From an uncultured Caulobacterales bacterium (lineage in GTDB: Bacteria > Pseudomonadota > Alphaproteobacteria > Caulobacterales > Caulobacteraceae), in assembly GCA_903840435.1 (NCBI GenBank), contig CAIMFV010000056.1:1-64000 (forward strand): a DNA stretch of 64,000 bases, written 5' to 3'. The notes below the pieces were generated by a model, which was given only the letters and a program-made list of their open reading frames with translations, ran no database searches and was not told where the DNA came from. The position numbers and the translations under genes are program-made. Positions 34,110-41,481 of the stretch are shown here, in pieces (the stretch's first letter is position 1; each line of letters opens with the position of its first letter).

Positions 34110-34628
34110 ATGGCTGACGAACACCAGGCAGTCGATCTGATGCAGTACGATAAACTCGCACAGGACGCGCTGCGCGGGGTGATCGTGGCGGCGCTCAAGC
34201 AGGCGGCCTCACCTGCTGGCTTGCCCGGCCAGCATCACCTCTACATCACCTTCAAGACCCGGGCACCTGATGTGAAAACGCCGCCCGACCTCCTCGAGCG
34301 CTACCCTGATGAGATGACGATTGTCCTTCAACATCAGTTCTGGGATCTGATCTATGATGAGACAAGCTTCGCGGTGACCCTGCGCTTTGGCGGTCAACCC
34401 AAACGGCTCTATGTGCCATTTGTCGCTATCACCCAATTTTTCGATCCGTCGGTCCAGTTTTTGCTCAAATGGCCCGAACCCGACATCGTCACGGCCGAGG
34501 TAATTGAGGCACCTATTTCCTCTGCGCACCGAAGCGATCCCCCAACTGACGGCGGAGCGAGCGAAGGACCCGACACGGCCACAAAGGGCGAAAAAATTGT
34601 TTCCCTAGATCAATTTCGGAAAAAATAA
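34110..34628 (+). CDS. sspB: SspB, ClpXP adaptor for ssrA-tagged proteins
   Basis: Alphaproteobacterial SspB tethers tmRNA-tagged proteins to the ClpXP protease. YDKLAQDALRGVIVAAL, GLPGQHHLYITFKT, YPDEMTIVLQHQFWDL and VPFVAITQFFDPSVQF match the family core. An acidic, disordered tail (about 130-160) ends in a VSLDQFRKK peptide expected to dock on the ClpX N-domain. ATG 34110 is preferred (172 residues) because CAGGAG is 6 nt upstream; a longer frame reaches back into the tmRNA and is not real. It lies 93 bp downstream of ssrA, same strand. Confidence 0.94.
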   Translation: MADEHQAVDLMQYDKLAQDALRGVIVAALKQAASPAGLPGQHHLYITFKTRAPDVKTPPDLLERYPDEMTIVLQHQFWDLIYDETSFAVTLRFGGQPKRLYVPFVAITQFFDPSVQFLLKWPEPDIVTAEVIEAPISSAHRSDPPTDGGASEGPDTATKGEKIVSLDQFRKK

Positions 34629-34656
34629 TCGCCCGGGCCGGTGGCGATCGACCGCC

Positions 34657-35034
34657 CTATTCCGCGTCTACCACATGCTGTGTAACCCGAATATCGATCC
34701 GCTCTACATCGCAAGCGCGGCGCTCGACCACCAGACGGGCGACCTGACTATCGTCGTGAAATGCGTAGCCCTTTATCGCATCTAGGAGTGCCTTTGCGAG
34801 GTTGTCGAGATCGAGCAAAGGTGCCTCGCCCACGTGGCGCAGGATGATCTCGACGGCAAAGTCCCCGAAAGCCGGACGGCGTCCGCGCCATTCTTTCCGG
34901 AAAAACTCGTAGACTAGCGGTTTATAGTATTTTGCTTGAGTGGTGACGCCTTGAATCGACATTTCGAGCGCAGCGTCCACTTCTCGCGCCCTGACACGTC
35001 CCTGACCTATCCAGTCGACCACATGGCTCTCCAA
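34657..35034 (-). CDS. RusA-like Holliday-junction resolvase/endonuclease
   Basis: 125-residue protein with the RusA signature: DLDNLAKALLDAIKGYAFHDD followed by SQVARLVVERR (first part cited for its Asp, Asn, Lys and terminal Asp-Asp residues). RusA enzymes cut four-way DNA junctions and are usually phage-borne, although chromosomal copies exist. The N-terminus is shorter in basic residues than classic RusA. It is convergent with sspB and stands alone; no other phage replication gene lies nearby. Confidence 0.78.
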   Translation of the reverse strand: MESHVVDWIGQGRVRAREVDAALEMSIQGVTTQAKYYKPLVYEFFRKEWRGRRPAFGDFAVEIILRHVGEAPLLDLDNLAKALLDAIKGYAFHDDSQVARLVVERRACDVERIDIRVTQHVVDAE

Positions 35035-35112
35035 GGTGAACGGCTTCAGCTATATTGATGGAGTCAGGGTTGAAGGCCAGCGACCTTTGATCTCGTACCT
35101 GTCGCTCCCAAG

Positions 35113-35166
35113 GGCATTTAGGGTGCCTGCGCATTTGAGTCGAGGTAGGTGCCTAACCCTAATGCC
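35113..35166. other. Long imperfect stem-loop in gap before the plus-strand unit
   Basis: GGCATTTAGGGT (35113-35124) can pair with ACCCTAATGCC (35156-35166), leaving one bulged base and a 31-nt loop. It lies in the 397-bp gap between rusA and spmX. Confidence 0.4.
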
Positions 35167-35203
35167 ATGTCTGAAGACAAGACAAATACGGGCAGAAATC
35201 GCT

Positions 35204-35223
35204 TTGGAATTTGAAAATTCCAA
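35204..35223. promoter_or_regulatory. Near-perfect 20-bp palindrome, possible operator
   Basis: TTGGAATTT and AAATTCCAA form a perfect 9-bp inverted repeat around a GA spacer. It lies 46 bp upstream of the short frame at 35269 and has the geometry of a dimeric-repressor site or a short hairpin. Confidence 0.5.
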
Positions 35224-35268
35224 CCTAGCCTTTGATTCCCTGCTCAACAGTTGAAAGGAGGTGATCCA

Positions 35269-35334
35269 GTGTCTCATTGTCATCAACCGCGGTCGCAATC
35301 GGCCTGGGGATCGGTGATGGAGGCAGACGCTTAG
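35269..35334 (+). CDS. Very short frame (21 codons) behind a perfect Shine-Dalgarno sequence
   Basis: GTG 35269 opens a 21-codon frame (VSHCHQPRSQSAWGS... to TAG). Fifteen bases at 35253-35267 (GAAAGGAGGTGATCC) are the exact complement of the 3' end of 16S rRNA, with ideal spacing to the GTG. A strong plus-strand terminator follows at 35391. The unit lies between two minus-strand genes, so neither neighbour explains it. It could be a leader peptide, a small translated RNA, or an RNA that contacts the anti-Shine-Dalgarno sequence. No function recognised. Confidence 0.45.
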   Translation: MSHCHQPRSQSAWGSVMEADA

Positions 35335-35390
35335 GCGCCTCCATTGCGCGTATCGCTCGCCGAACGGCTTTGCGGTCACGACGATGTTTG

Positions 35391-35420
35391 GGCCGCCTGC
35401 GGACACGCAGGCGGCCTTTT
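35391..35420 (+). terminator. Strong rho-independent terminator of the short plus-strand unit
   Basis: A perfect 10-bp GC-rich stem (GGCCGCCTGC / GCAGGCGGCC) with a 6-nt loop is followed by TTTT on the plus strand. On the minus strand no U-run follows, so it serves the plus-strand transcript, not spmX. Confidence 0.9.
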
Positions 35421-35431
35421 CGCATTTATAA

Positions 35432-36316
35432 TCAAAACTGCGTGGCCGGTGTCTCAAGGCGTCGCTCGAGCACTGAAATCAAGGGTGGGGTCATAATGAC
35501 CACCCCGATCAGACCCGCCGCAAGTGTTGGGAGGTTGGCGCCACGCGCCAAGGCGCAGAGTGCCCAAATAAATATCGCCAACCCAACGAGGCCCATCAGA
35601 CCCGTCAACACACCAAGAGGCGAGGCTCGCCATGGCTTAGGGGAGAGAAACTTCGTACTCCCCGCCGGCGCATCAGGCCTGGACGTTTTCGAGGAAGGAT
35701 TGCCATCCTGGCCGTCTGGATACAGCCAATCCAGGTGGACGATTGGCGCTTGTTCTGCACCGGCCTGCCCCTCGACGGAAACAATTGGCGCGGCACCTTT
35801 TGCGGCCTGGTCATCGGCTTGGGGTGCTAAAACTTGCGCCGACGGTGGAAAATGATCGGGTGGCGATAAGAAGCGCGCCCGTTCAATGGCTCTTCTGCGG
35901 ATGAGGAGGTCAACCACCTTTCCTTCGCCCTCAAAGGGCGAGCGACGCCAAAACTCCATTGCCGACGCGGCTTGGAAATAAGCACCCTGGTTGAGGTACT
36001 TTAAAACCTGTGAAGTCGCGAAGGCCTCAAGGCCAATGTCATAGGCGAAGGAGGTCAGAGCCTCGAACTGCACGGGATTGAGCGGGGCGAGTATCCACTG
36101 CTCAAGTGCATCTGCAACGTTTGACAGGTCTTGGATCAACAGGATTTCAGCTTCAGCCGGACTTACCGGAGGACGCTCGGCACTTTGCCTGTGGCCGTAA
36201 CCAATCACGTACCCCCCGTCCACATGGCGGCGCGCGGCTAGGCTCAGGCCTTCAATGTCCTTGATCCAATCGACCAGCCTCAAGCTGATTCTGCGATTGA
36301 TCCTGATCCGCTCCAT
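35432..36316 (-). CDS. spmX: SpmX-like polar muramidase-domain membrane protein
   Basis: In Caulobacter SpmX marks the new stalked pole and recruits and activates the kinase DivJ, which phosphorylates DivK. The GH24-like domain spans about 1-150 (IEGLSLAARR, GGYVIGYGH, LNPVQFEALTSFAYDIG, AMEFWRRSPFEGEGKVVDLL). A linker of about 80 residues and two C-terminal membrane segments follow (about 233-255 and 262-282), which is the SpmX layout. The Glu of the lysozyme triad is kept, but the usual Thr before IGYGH is Val, so hydrolysis may be lost. At 294 residues it is shorter than the Caulobacter protein, mainly in the linker. A phage endolysin is less likely. Confidence 0.82.
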   Translation of the reverse strand: MERIRINRRISLRLVDWIKDIEGLSLAARRHVDGGYVIGYGHRQSAERPPVSPAEAEILLIQDLSNVADALEQWILAPLNPVQFEALTSFAYDIGLEAFATSQVLKYLNQGAYFQAASAMEFWRRSPFEGEGKVVDLLIRRRAIERARFLSPPDHFPPSAQVLAPQADDQAAKGAAPIVSVEGQAGAEQAPIVHLDWLYPDGQDGNPSSKTSRPDAPAGSTKFLSPKPWRASPLGVLTGLMGLVGLAIFIWALCALARGANLPTLAAGLIGVVIMTPPLISVLERRLETPATQF

Positions 36317-36428
36317 TATGGAACTCGCGCCGCTTCAACAGCCCTCCCCCTTGCAAAAGGCTGGCCACGCCGCCTTGGCAAAGCGGGACGGCTTGGTCCC
36401 ATTGTGACGCTGTACTGAATAGGGTCGA

Positions 36429-36513
36429 TGGTGCGGTCGAGAAGACTCGAACTTCCACGGGTTGCCCCACAGCGACCTCAACGCTGCGCGTCTACCAATT
36501 CCGCCACGACCGC
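36429..36513 (-). tRNA. tRNA-Leu (anticodon GAG)
   Basis: The minus strand folds as a class II tRNA: acceptor GCGGTCG pairs with CGACCGC, a D-arm contains GGTAGAC, the anticodon stem CAGCG/CGCTG carries loop TTGAGGT giving GAG, a long variable arm (GGGGCAACCCG) follows, and the T-loop is TTCGAGT. The 3' CCA is encoded. Reads CUC and CUU codons. Confidence 0.96.
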
Positions 36514-36573
36514 TCGCATCGGAGGGGCGGGGGTAGCAAAGGTGGAACCGTTTGTGAAGGGAAAAAGCAGCTT

Positions 36574-36828
36574 CTAGCGAACGCCGCCCGCTAAGAAATC
36601 ATAGACGTCGGCCGCACGCGTGACGCAAATAGCAATTCGATCATCATTGATCTGGATTTCGCCGCGCGCCACAGGGTGATTATTCGCCAAGATCCAAACT
36701 TCATCATTTTCAGCGGCGTCGAGCGGGATCACCGCGCCACGCCCCATTTTCAAGAGCTGGTTCATCGGCAAAACGCTCCGCCCAAGCAGGACGGCGATTT
36801 CGACATTGACGGCTTTGATCTGGCTCAC
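36574..36828 (-). CDS. Small FliN/SpoA-domain flagellar switch protein
   Basis: 84 residues forming a single SpoA domain: [30 protein letters not shown] and [18 protein letters not shown] are the conserved strands of FliN, a C-ring component that contacts CheY-P and the export apparatus. It is near the minimum size of the family and lacks an N-terminal extension. It stands apart from any flagellar operon, divergent from lipB, so it may be fliN itself or a FliN-like paralogue; the window cannot decide. Confidence 0.85.
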   Translation of the reverse strand: MSQIKAVNVEIAVLLGRSVLPMNQLLKMGRGAVIPLDAAENDEVWILANNHPVARGEIQINDDRIAICVTRAADVYDFLAGGVR

Positions 36829-36904
36829 GAAAACCTTTTCTCCATCTCCGCTCGACTCAGGCGCCGGTTGCGACGCAAGAGATGGGACACATATAGGGGC
36901 TGAG

Positions 36905-37621
36905 ATGCTTGACCCTTTATTAATGCGCCACGGAAGCTTTCACCGAGGAGATGGCAAAGCCTTGGGCTGGGCCGTCTCCCAGACTGCGGTCCCCTATGTC
37001 GATGCGGTGCAGGCAATGGAAGCGCGCGCCGCCGCAATCGCAGACGGAACGGCGGAAGAAGTCGTCTGGCTCCTTGAACACCCCCCCCTTTACACAGCAG
37101 GCGTCTCGGCCAAGCCTGAGGACCTCCTCGATCCCGGTCGGTTTCCAGTCCACTCCTCGGGGCGAGGCGGACAATTCACCTATCACGGACCCGGCCAAAG
37201 GGTGGCCTATGTCATGCTCGATCTCAAGGCCCGCCGACGCGACGTCCGCGCGTTTGTGCAAGCCCTAGAAGCCGCCATCATCCTGGCGCTCGATCATTTT
37301 GGTGTCACCGGAGAGATTCACGAAGGGCGCGTTGGGGTCTGGGTCCGCAGGCGTGTGTCAGGTGTTCCAGATCGGGAGGAGAAGATCGCCGCCATTGGCG
37401 TGAAGATTCGCCGCTGGGTGAGCTTTCACGGCATAAGTCTGAATGTTGAGCCCGACCTCTCCCATTTCGGCGGCATTGTCCCCTGCGGCCTCTCGGATCA
37501 TGGCGTGACAAGCTTGGTTGATCTCGGCCTTCCCGTCGACATGATGGAGGTCGACGAAGCGCTCAGACAGGCGTTTAAAACCCTATTTGGCGAGGTCCGA
37601 CCCACCGAACCGCTTGTCTAG
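36905..37621 (+). CDS. lipB: Octanoyltransferase LipB
   Basis: Transfers octanoyl groups from acyl carrier protein to lipoyl domains, the first step of lipoate synthesis. [12 protein letters not shown], the catalytic Lys in KIAAIGVKI and the acyl-thioester Cys in [14 protein letters not shown] are all visible. From ATG 36905 the protein has 238 residues; a longer frame overlapping fliN lacks family residues and is rejected. Convergent with the DUF805 gene, 2 bp apart. Confidence 0.95.
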   Translation: MLDPLLMRHGSFHRGDGKALGWAVSQTAVPYVDAVQAMEARAAAIADGTAEEVVWLLEHPPLYTAGVSAKPEDLLDPGRFPVHSSGRGGQFTYHGPGQRVAYVMLDLKARRRDVRAFVQALEAAIILALDHFGVTGEIHEGRVGVWVRRRVSGVPDREEKIAAIGVKIRRWVSFHGISLNVEPDLSHFGGIVPCGLSDHGVTSLVDLGLPVDMMEVDEALRQAFKTLFGEVRPTEPLV

Positions 37622-37623
37622 CG

Positions 37624-38031
37624 TCAAATTTGCGGCCTAGGACCGAAACGGTTCGGTCCCTGCTCGCTTGGCATGAGACCCAGTTCGACAGCCGCCCAAA
37701 CAAGGACGAGGGCGAATAGTGCGCGCCATCCGGTTGGTGACGGCCAAACCATGCCGAAGGCCAAAAGAATCAAAGCTGCCCACCATCCCGACCGACCTCG
37801 GTCGTGCAGACGTTTCGACAGAAGGCACGCCGCACAAAAGAGCAGCCCCGGATAAAACGCCACGGCTGTCAGGTTGCGAATAATGTCGGGAACAGCATTT
37901 TCAAAAACTACCAACGCCGCGAGGAGCGCCGCCGAACCAACCAGAAACTGTAGGCGCGGTGCACGACCTGCCGCCGAAACGAAGATGAGCGACCATGGCG
38001 ACGTCGGGGAAACTTGGAATGCATCATTCAT
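37624..38031 (-). CDS. DUF805-type inner-membrane protein
   Basis: 135-residue membrane protein with three to four hydrophobic segments. The family marks KRLHDRGRSGWW and GPNRFGP are present. Function of DUF805 proteins is not established. ATG 38031 has AGGA 6 nt upstream; an upstream start would add 15 unsupported residues. Confidence 0.82.
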   Translation of the reverse strand: MNDAFQVSPTSPWSLIFVSAAGRAPRLQFLVGSAALLAALVVFENAVPDIIRNLTAVAFYPGLLFCAACLLSKRLHDRGRSGWWAALILLAFGMVWPSPTGWRALFALVLVWAAVELGLMPSEQGPNRFGPRPQI

Positions 38032-38184
38032 GGATCGTCCTGACTTCCCAAACGCTGGCCAATAAGACAGCTGCACAGCTTCGCTTCATATCTAGCGAGG
38101 TTTGGCGTTCTCGGAAACTGAAACCGGACAGTTTGGGTCTAACCAGCGGGGTTCGGGGTCTCGAAACAGCAAGCCGCTCTGTCG

Positions 38185-40179
38185 CTAGCCAAGCTCGATA
38201 AGCACTTCATCAGCGGCGACGCTCTCGCCCATTTTGGCGCCGACTGCCTTGACTGTTCCGTCGCGCTCGGCCCGGATAATATTTTGCATCTTCATCGCCT
38301 CGATTACCGCGACCGTCTCCCCTGCCTTGACCTCGTCACCAACCTTAAGGTCAAGGCTCACCACGAGGCCCGGCATGGGAGAGAGGATGAGCTTCGAGGT
38401 GTCGGGCGGTGCCTTTTTGGGCAGTCTGGAAAACAAGTCAGCCGCCAGGGGCGTCAAGGCCAGGACGATCCGCACTGAGGCGCGGTGACGCAGAACAAGG
38501 CCGTTCTGCGTGGGACGGACGGAAACGGTAAATTCCTGCTCGTCTAGCCGCCCTCTAAACTGCGCAAGCCCCGGACGCCACGCGATGGATCGAAGTTGGA
38601 GGACCTTTCCGACAGCGCCGTTCGCTTCAGCGACATCCACGTCTACACCACCTTCAACCCTGCTGAGGCTGACGTCTCGCCTCGCATCGCCCAAAATGAT
38701 GGCGAGGGCTTGAGGACGCGAAATTGGGCTTCGACCGCGCGACGATTGAACATGGGCGATATAGGCGCCAACAGCGGTAAAGATATCCTCCTGCTCAGGC
38801 CTCGGGTCAGCGCCCTGAAATCCTGCTGAAAACTCTTCCGCAATGTAGGCTGTTGTGATTTTGCCAGACTGGAACCGCGGCTGGTCCATCACTGCGGAAA
38901 GGAAAGGCAGGTTGTGACCCAATCCTTCAATATGAAAGTCCTCTAAGGCCCGAGCCATGCCCGCAATTGCACCGGATCGGCTCGCCGCATGGGTACACAG
39001 TTTCGCGATCATTGGGTCGTAATAGATTGAGATTTCATCCCCTTCGCGCACACCCGCGTCATTGCGAACCTGGTAAGCGCCAAAATCGCCTTCTTTGGGT
39101 GGGGCATAACGAACGAGGCGACCGATTGAAGGGAGGAAATTTCTGTAGGGGTCTTCGGCATAAATGCGACTTTCGACCGCCCAACCCGAAATGCCCACAT
39201 CGGATTGGGTCAGGTTAAGCTTTTCTCCCGCCGCCGATCGCAACATTTGCTCGACCAAATCGACCCCTGTGATCAATTCCGTCACCGGGTGTTCGACTTG
39301 CAGGCGTGTATTCATCTCAAGAAAATAAAAGTTCCGATCCTTATCGACGATGAATTCGACCGTGCCAGCGCTATCGTAGTCGACGGCCTTCGAAAGTGCG
39401 ACCGCTTGCTCGCCCATAGCGCGGCGTGTTTCGGGATCGAGAAACGGCGAAGGTGCCTCCTCGATAACTTTCTGATTTCGCCTTTGAATCGAGCATTCCC
39501 GCTCATTCAAGTGGATGACTGAACCGTGCTTGTCGCCAAGAACCTGAATTTCAATATGGCGAGGCTCTGTGACAAACTTTTCGATAAAGACCCGGTCATC
39601 GCCGAAACTATTGCGCGCCTCCGACTGAGCCGCTGGAAAGCCTTCTTGCACGTCCGTTCGCGTCCACGCGATGCGCATACCCTTACCGCCGCCGCCAGCC
39701 GACGCTTTCATCATCACGGGATAGCCAATTTCCTCAGCGATCTGCACGGCGTGGGTCACGCCCTCGATCACGCCTATATGGCCCGGGACTGTGGAGACGT
39801 TGGCGGCCTTAGCAAACTTCTTCGATTCGATTTTGTCGCCCATCGCGTCAATCGCACGTGGATTTGGACCAACAAAGACGATGCCTTCAGAGGCGCACAA
39901 CCGCGCAAAACTGGCCTTCTCAGATAGAAAACCGAAACCGGGGTGAATGGCCTCCGCGCCAGATTGCTTCGCGGCACGGATGATTTTTTCCGCAGAGAGG
40001 TAGCTCTCCGAGGCCTGAGGGGGGCCGATCAAAAAGGCTTCGTCAGCCATGTCCACGGCAAGGCTGTCAGCATCCGCCTCGGAAAAGACCATTACAGTTT
40101 TTATTCCAAGCCGACGCGCTGTCTTGATCACCCGCACAGCGATCTCGCCGCGATTGGCGATAAGAATTTTTGAGAACAT
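38185..40179 (-). CDS. pccA: Propionyl-CoA carboxylase alpha subunit (biotin carboxylase + BCCP)
   Basis: Carboxylates biotin with ATP and bicarbonate for transfer to propionyl-CoA. The biotin carboxylase domain fills about 1-450: ILIANRGEIAVRVIKTA, ATP loop KASAGGGGKGMR, and EMNTRLQVEHPVTE. A linker/BT region follows, and the biotinyl domain ends the protein with AMKMQN, placing the biotinylated Lys near residue 630 of 664. The length and BT region suit propionyl- or methylcrotonyl-CoA carboxylase. Methylmalonyl-CoA mutase genes 1.3 kb away favour propionyl-CoA. The beta subunit is not in the window. Confidence 0.9.
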   Translation of the reverse strand: MFSKILIANRGEIAVRVIKTARRLGIKTVMVFSEADADSLAVDMADEAFLIGPPQASESYLSAEKIIRAAKQSGAEAIHPGFGFLSEKASFARLCASEGIVFVGPNPRAIDAMGDKIESKKFAKAANVSTVPGHIGVIEGVTHAVQIAEEIGYPVMMKASAGGGGKGMRIAWTRTDVQEGFPAAQSEARNSFGDDRVFIEKFVTEPRHIEIQVLGDKHGSVIHLNERECSIQRRNQKVIEEAPSPFLDPETRRAMGEQAVALSKAVDYDSAGTVEFIVDKDRNFYFLEMNTRLQVEHPVTELITGVDLVEQMLRSAAGEKLNLTQSDVGISGWAVESRIYAEDPYRNFLPSIGRLVRYAPPKEGDFGAYQVRNDAGVREGDEISIYYDPMIAKLCTHAASRSGAIAGMARALEDFHIEGLGHNLPFLSAVMDQPRFQSGKITTAYIAEEFSAGFQGADPRPEQEDIFTAVGAYIAHVQSSRGRSPISRPQALAIILGDARRDVSLSRVEGGVDVDVAEANGAVGKVLQLRSIAWRPGLAQFRGRLDEQEFTVSVRPTQNGLVLRHRASVRIVLALTPLAADLFSRLPKKAPPDTSKLILSPMPGLVVSLDLKVGDEVKAGETVAVIEAMKMQNIIRAERDGTVKAVGAKMGESVAADEVLIELG

Positions 40180-40303
40180 CGGACACCCTTAGCTCCGGGC
40201 GCGCCCAGTCACCGGACACCCCATCCCTCATGCCCTGGGTTACCGTTCGCTCAACGCCAATGCAATCGTGACGCTGCGTCGGCTAGGCCCGGAGCTGTCA
40301 AGT

Positions 40304-41287
40304 CTAGACGCGGTTGAGCGCAATTTTTGTTGAGAGGTCTGACTGCGCAGCGAGATATTCATGGTGAAGCCGGGTCACGAGTTCGCCCGCCGTTGGAATA
40401 TCGTGAACCGCGCCGATACCTTGACCGCACCCCCAAATATCCCGCCACGCCTTGGCATCTTGATTACCGCCCGATCCGAAATTCATCTGCGACGGATCGC
40501 TGGTCGGCAAATTATCTGGGTCGAGACCGGCTCGAACGATGGACGGCTTCAAATAGTTACCATGAACGCCGGTAAAAAGATTTGTATAAACAATGTCGTC
40601 AGCATTACTCTCGACAATCATTTCCTTGTAGCCATCCATCGCATTGGCTTCTTTCGTCGCGATAAAGGCCGAGCCAATATAGGCGAGGTCCGCGCCCATG
40701 GCCTGTGCTGCGAGCACGGAACGACCGTGTGCAATCGAACCTGACAGCGCGATGGTGCCATCGAACCAAGCGCGAATTTCTTGCACCAGAGCGAAGGGTG
40801 ACAGAAGGCCCGCATGCCCGCCGGCACCAGCCGCCACCGGGATCAGCCCATCGGCGCCCTTTTCTATCGCCTTATGGGCAAAGGCGTTGGTGATCACATC
40901 ATGTAGCACGATGCCGCCATAGCTGTGGATGGCCGCATTGACGTCCGCACGCGCGCCCAGGGACGTGATGACCATCGGAACCTTGTACTTTACGCAAAGC
41001 GCCAGATCTTCCTCTAACCGATTATTGCTGCGGTGGACGATCTGGTTGACGGCGAAAGGTGCTGAAGGGGCTTCTGGATGGACCCGGTCATAAGCGGCGA
41101 GAGTCTCAGTGATCTCAGCCAGCCACTCGTCAAGCAGCGAGAGCGGGCGGGCATTCAATGATGGGAAAGACCCCACCACACCCGCCTGGCACTGGGCGAT
41201 AACCAATGCCGGATTAGAAATGATGAACAGGGGCGAACAAATGACCGGCAGTCGCAGTCGACCGCTCAGAATGCTTGGCAAAGCCAT
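40304..41287 (-). CDS. Nitronate monooxygenase-like (2-nitropropane dioxygenase family) protein
   Basis: FMN-dependent TIM-barrel enzyme of 327 residues. The family features ICSPLFIISNPALVIAQCQAG at the start, GADGLIPVAAGAGGHAG and ALSGSIAHGRSVLAAQAMGA (phosphate-binding) are clear. Members oxidise alkyl nitronates, but related proteins act as enoyl reductases, so the substrate is open. It precedes pccA on the same strand with a 124-bp gap, leaving the functional link uncertain. Confidence 0.85.
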   Translation of the reverse strand: MALPSILSGRLRLPVICSPLFIISNPALVIAQCQAGVVGSFPSLNARPLSLLDEWLAEITETLAAYDRVHPEAPSAPFAVNQIVHRSNNRLEEDLALCVKYKVPMVITSLGARADVNAAIHSYGGIVLHDVITNAFAHKAIEKGADGLIPVAAGAGGHAGLLSPFALVQEIRAWFDGTIALSGSIAHGRSVLAAQAMGADLAYIGSAFIATKEANAMDGYKEMIVESNADDIVYTNLFTGVHGNYLKPSIVRAGLDPDNLPTSDPSQMNFGSGGNQDAKAWRDIWGCGQGIGAVHDIPTAGELVTRLHHEYLAAQSDLSTKIALNRV

Positions 41288-41481
41288 TGAACTTCCCCCG
41301 AGTTGGATGCAGCCACAGGACTGTTTTCGTTATCGGCGTTCAGTTAAATGATCGCTTCAGCTTGAGCAAGAGGCGGCCACGAACCCATGACGGTAGGGCC
41401 AAGACTTGACGCCTCGCCAGGACAGGCGCATCCGAAGCCAACCTATAAATCCAAGCCTAGCCGAACCTGCCGGAGGCGACC

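Noticed and set aside
35225-35425. 66-residue Arg-rich minus-strand frame in the rusA-spmX gap
   Set aside because: It is the complement of the plus-strand Shine-Dalgarno unit and terminator hairpin and has no family match by eye.
35432-36316. Second phage endolysin
   Set aside because: Two C-terminal membrane helices, a linker and the SpmX-type FEGE..VVDLL text fit a polar scaffold better than a lysin.
40191-40296. AGCTCCGGGC ... GCCCGGAGCT inverted repeat flanking the pccA upstream gap
   Set aside because: Only 10 bp with 86 bp between, no further symmetry or target duplication; may be chance in a GC-rich gap.
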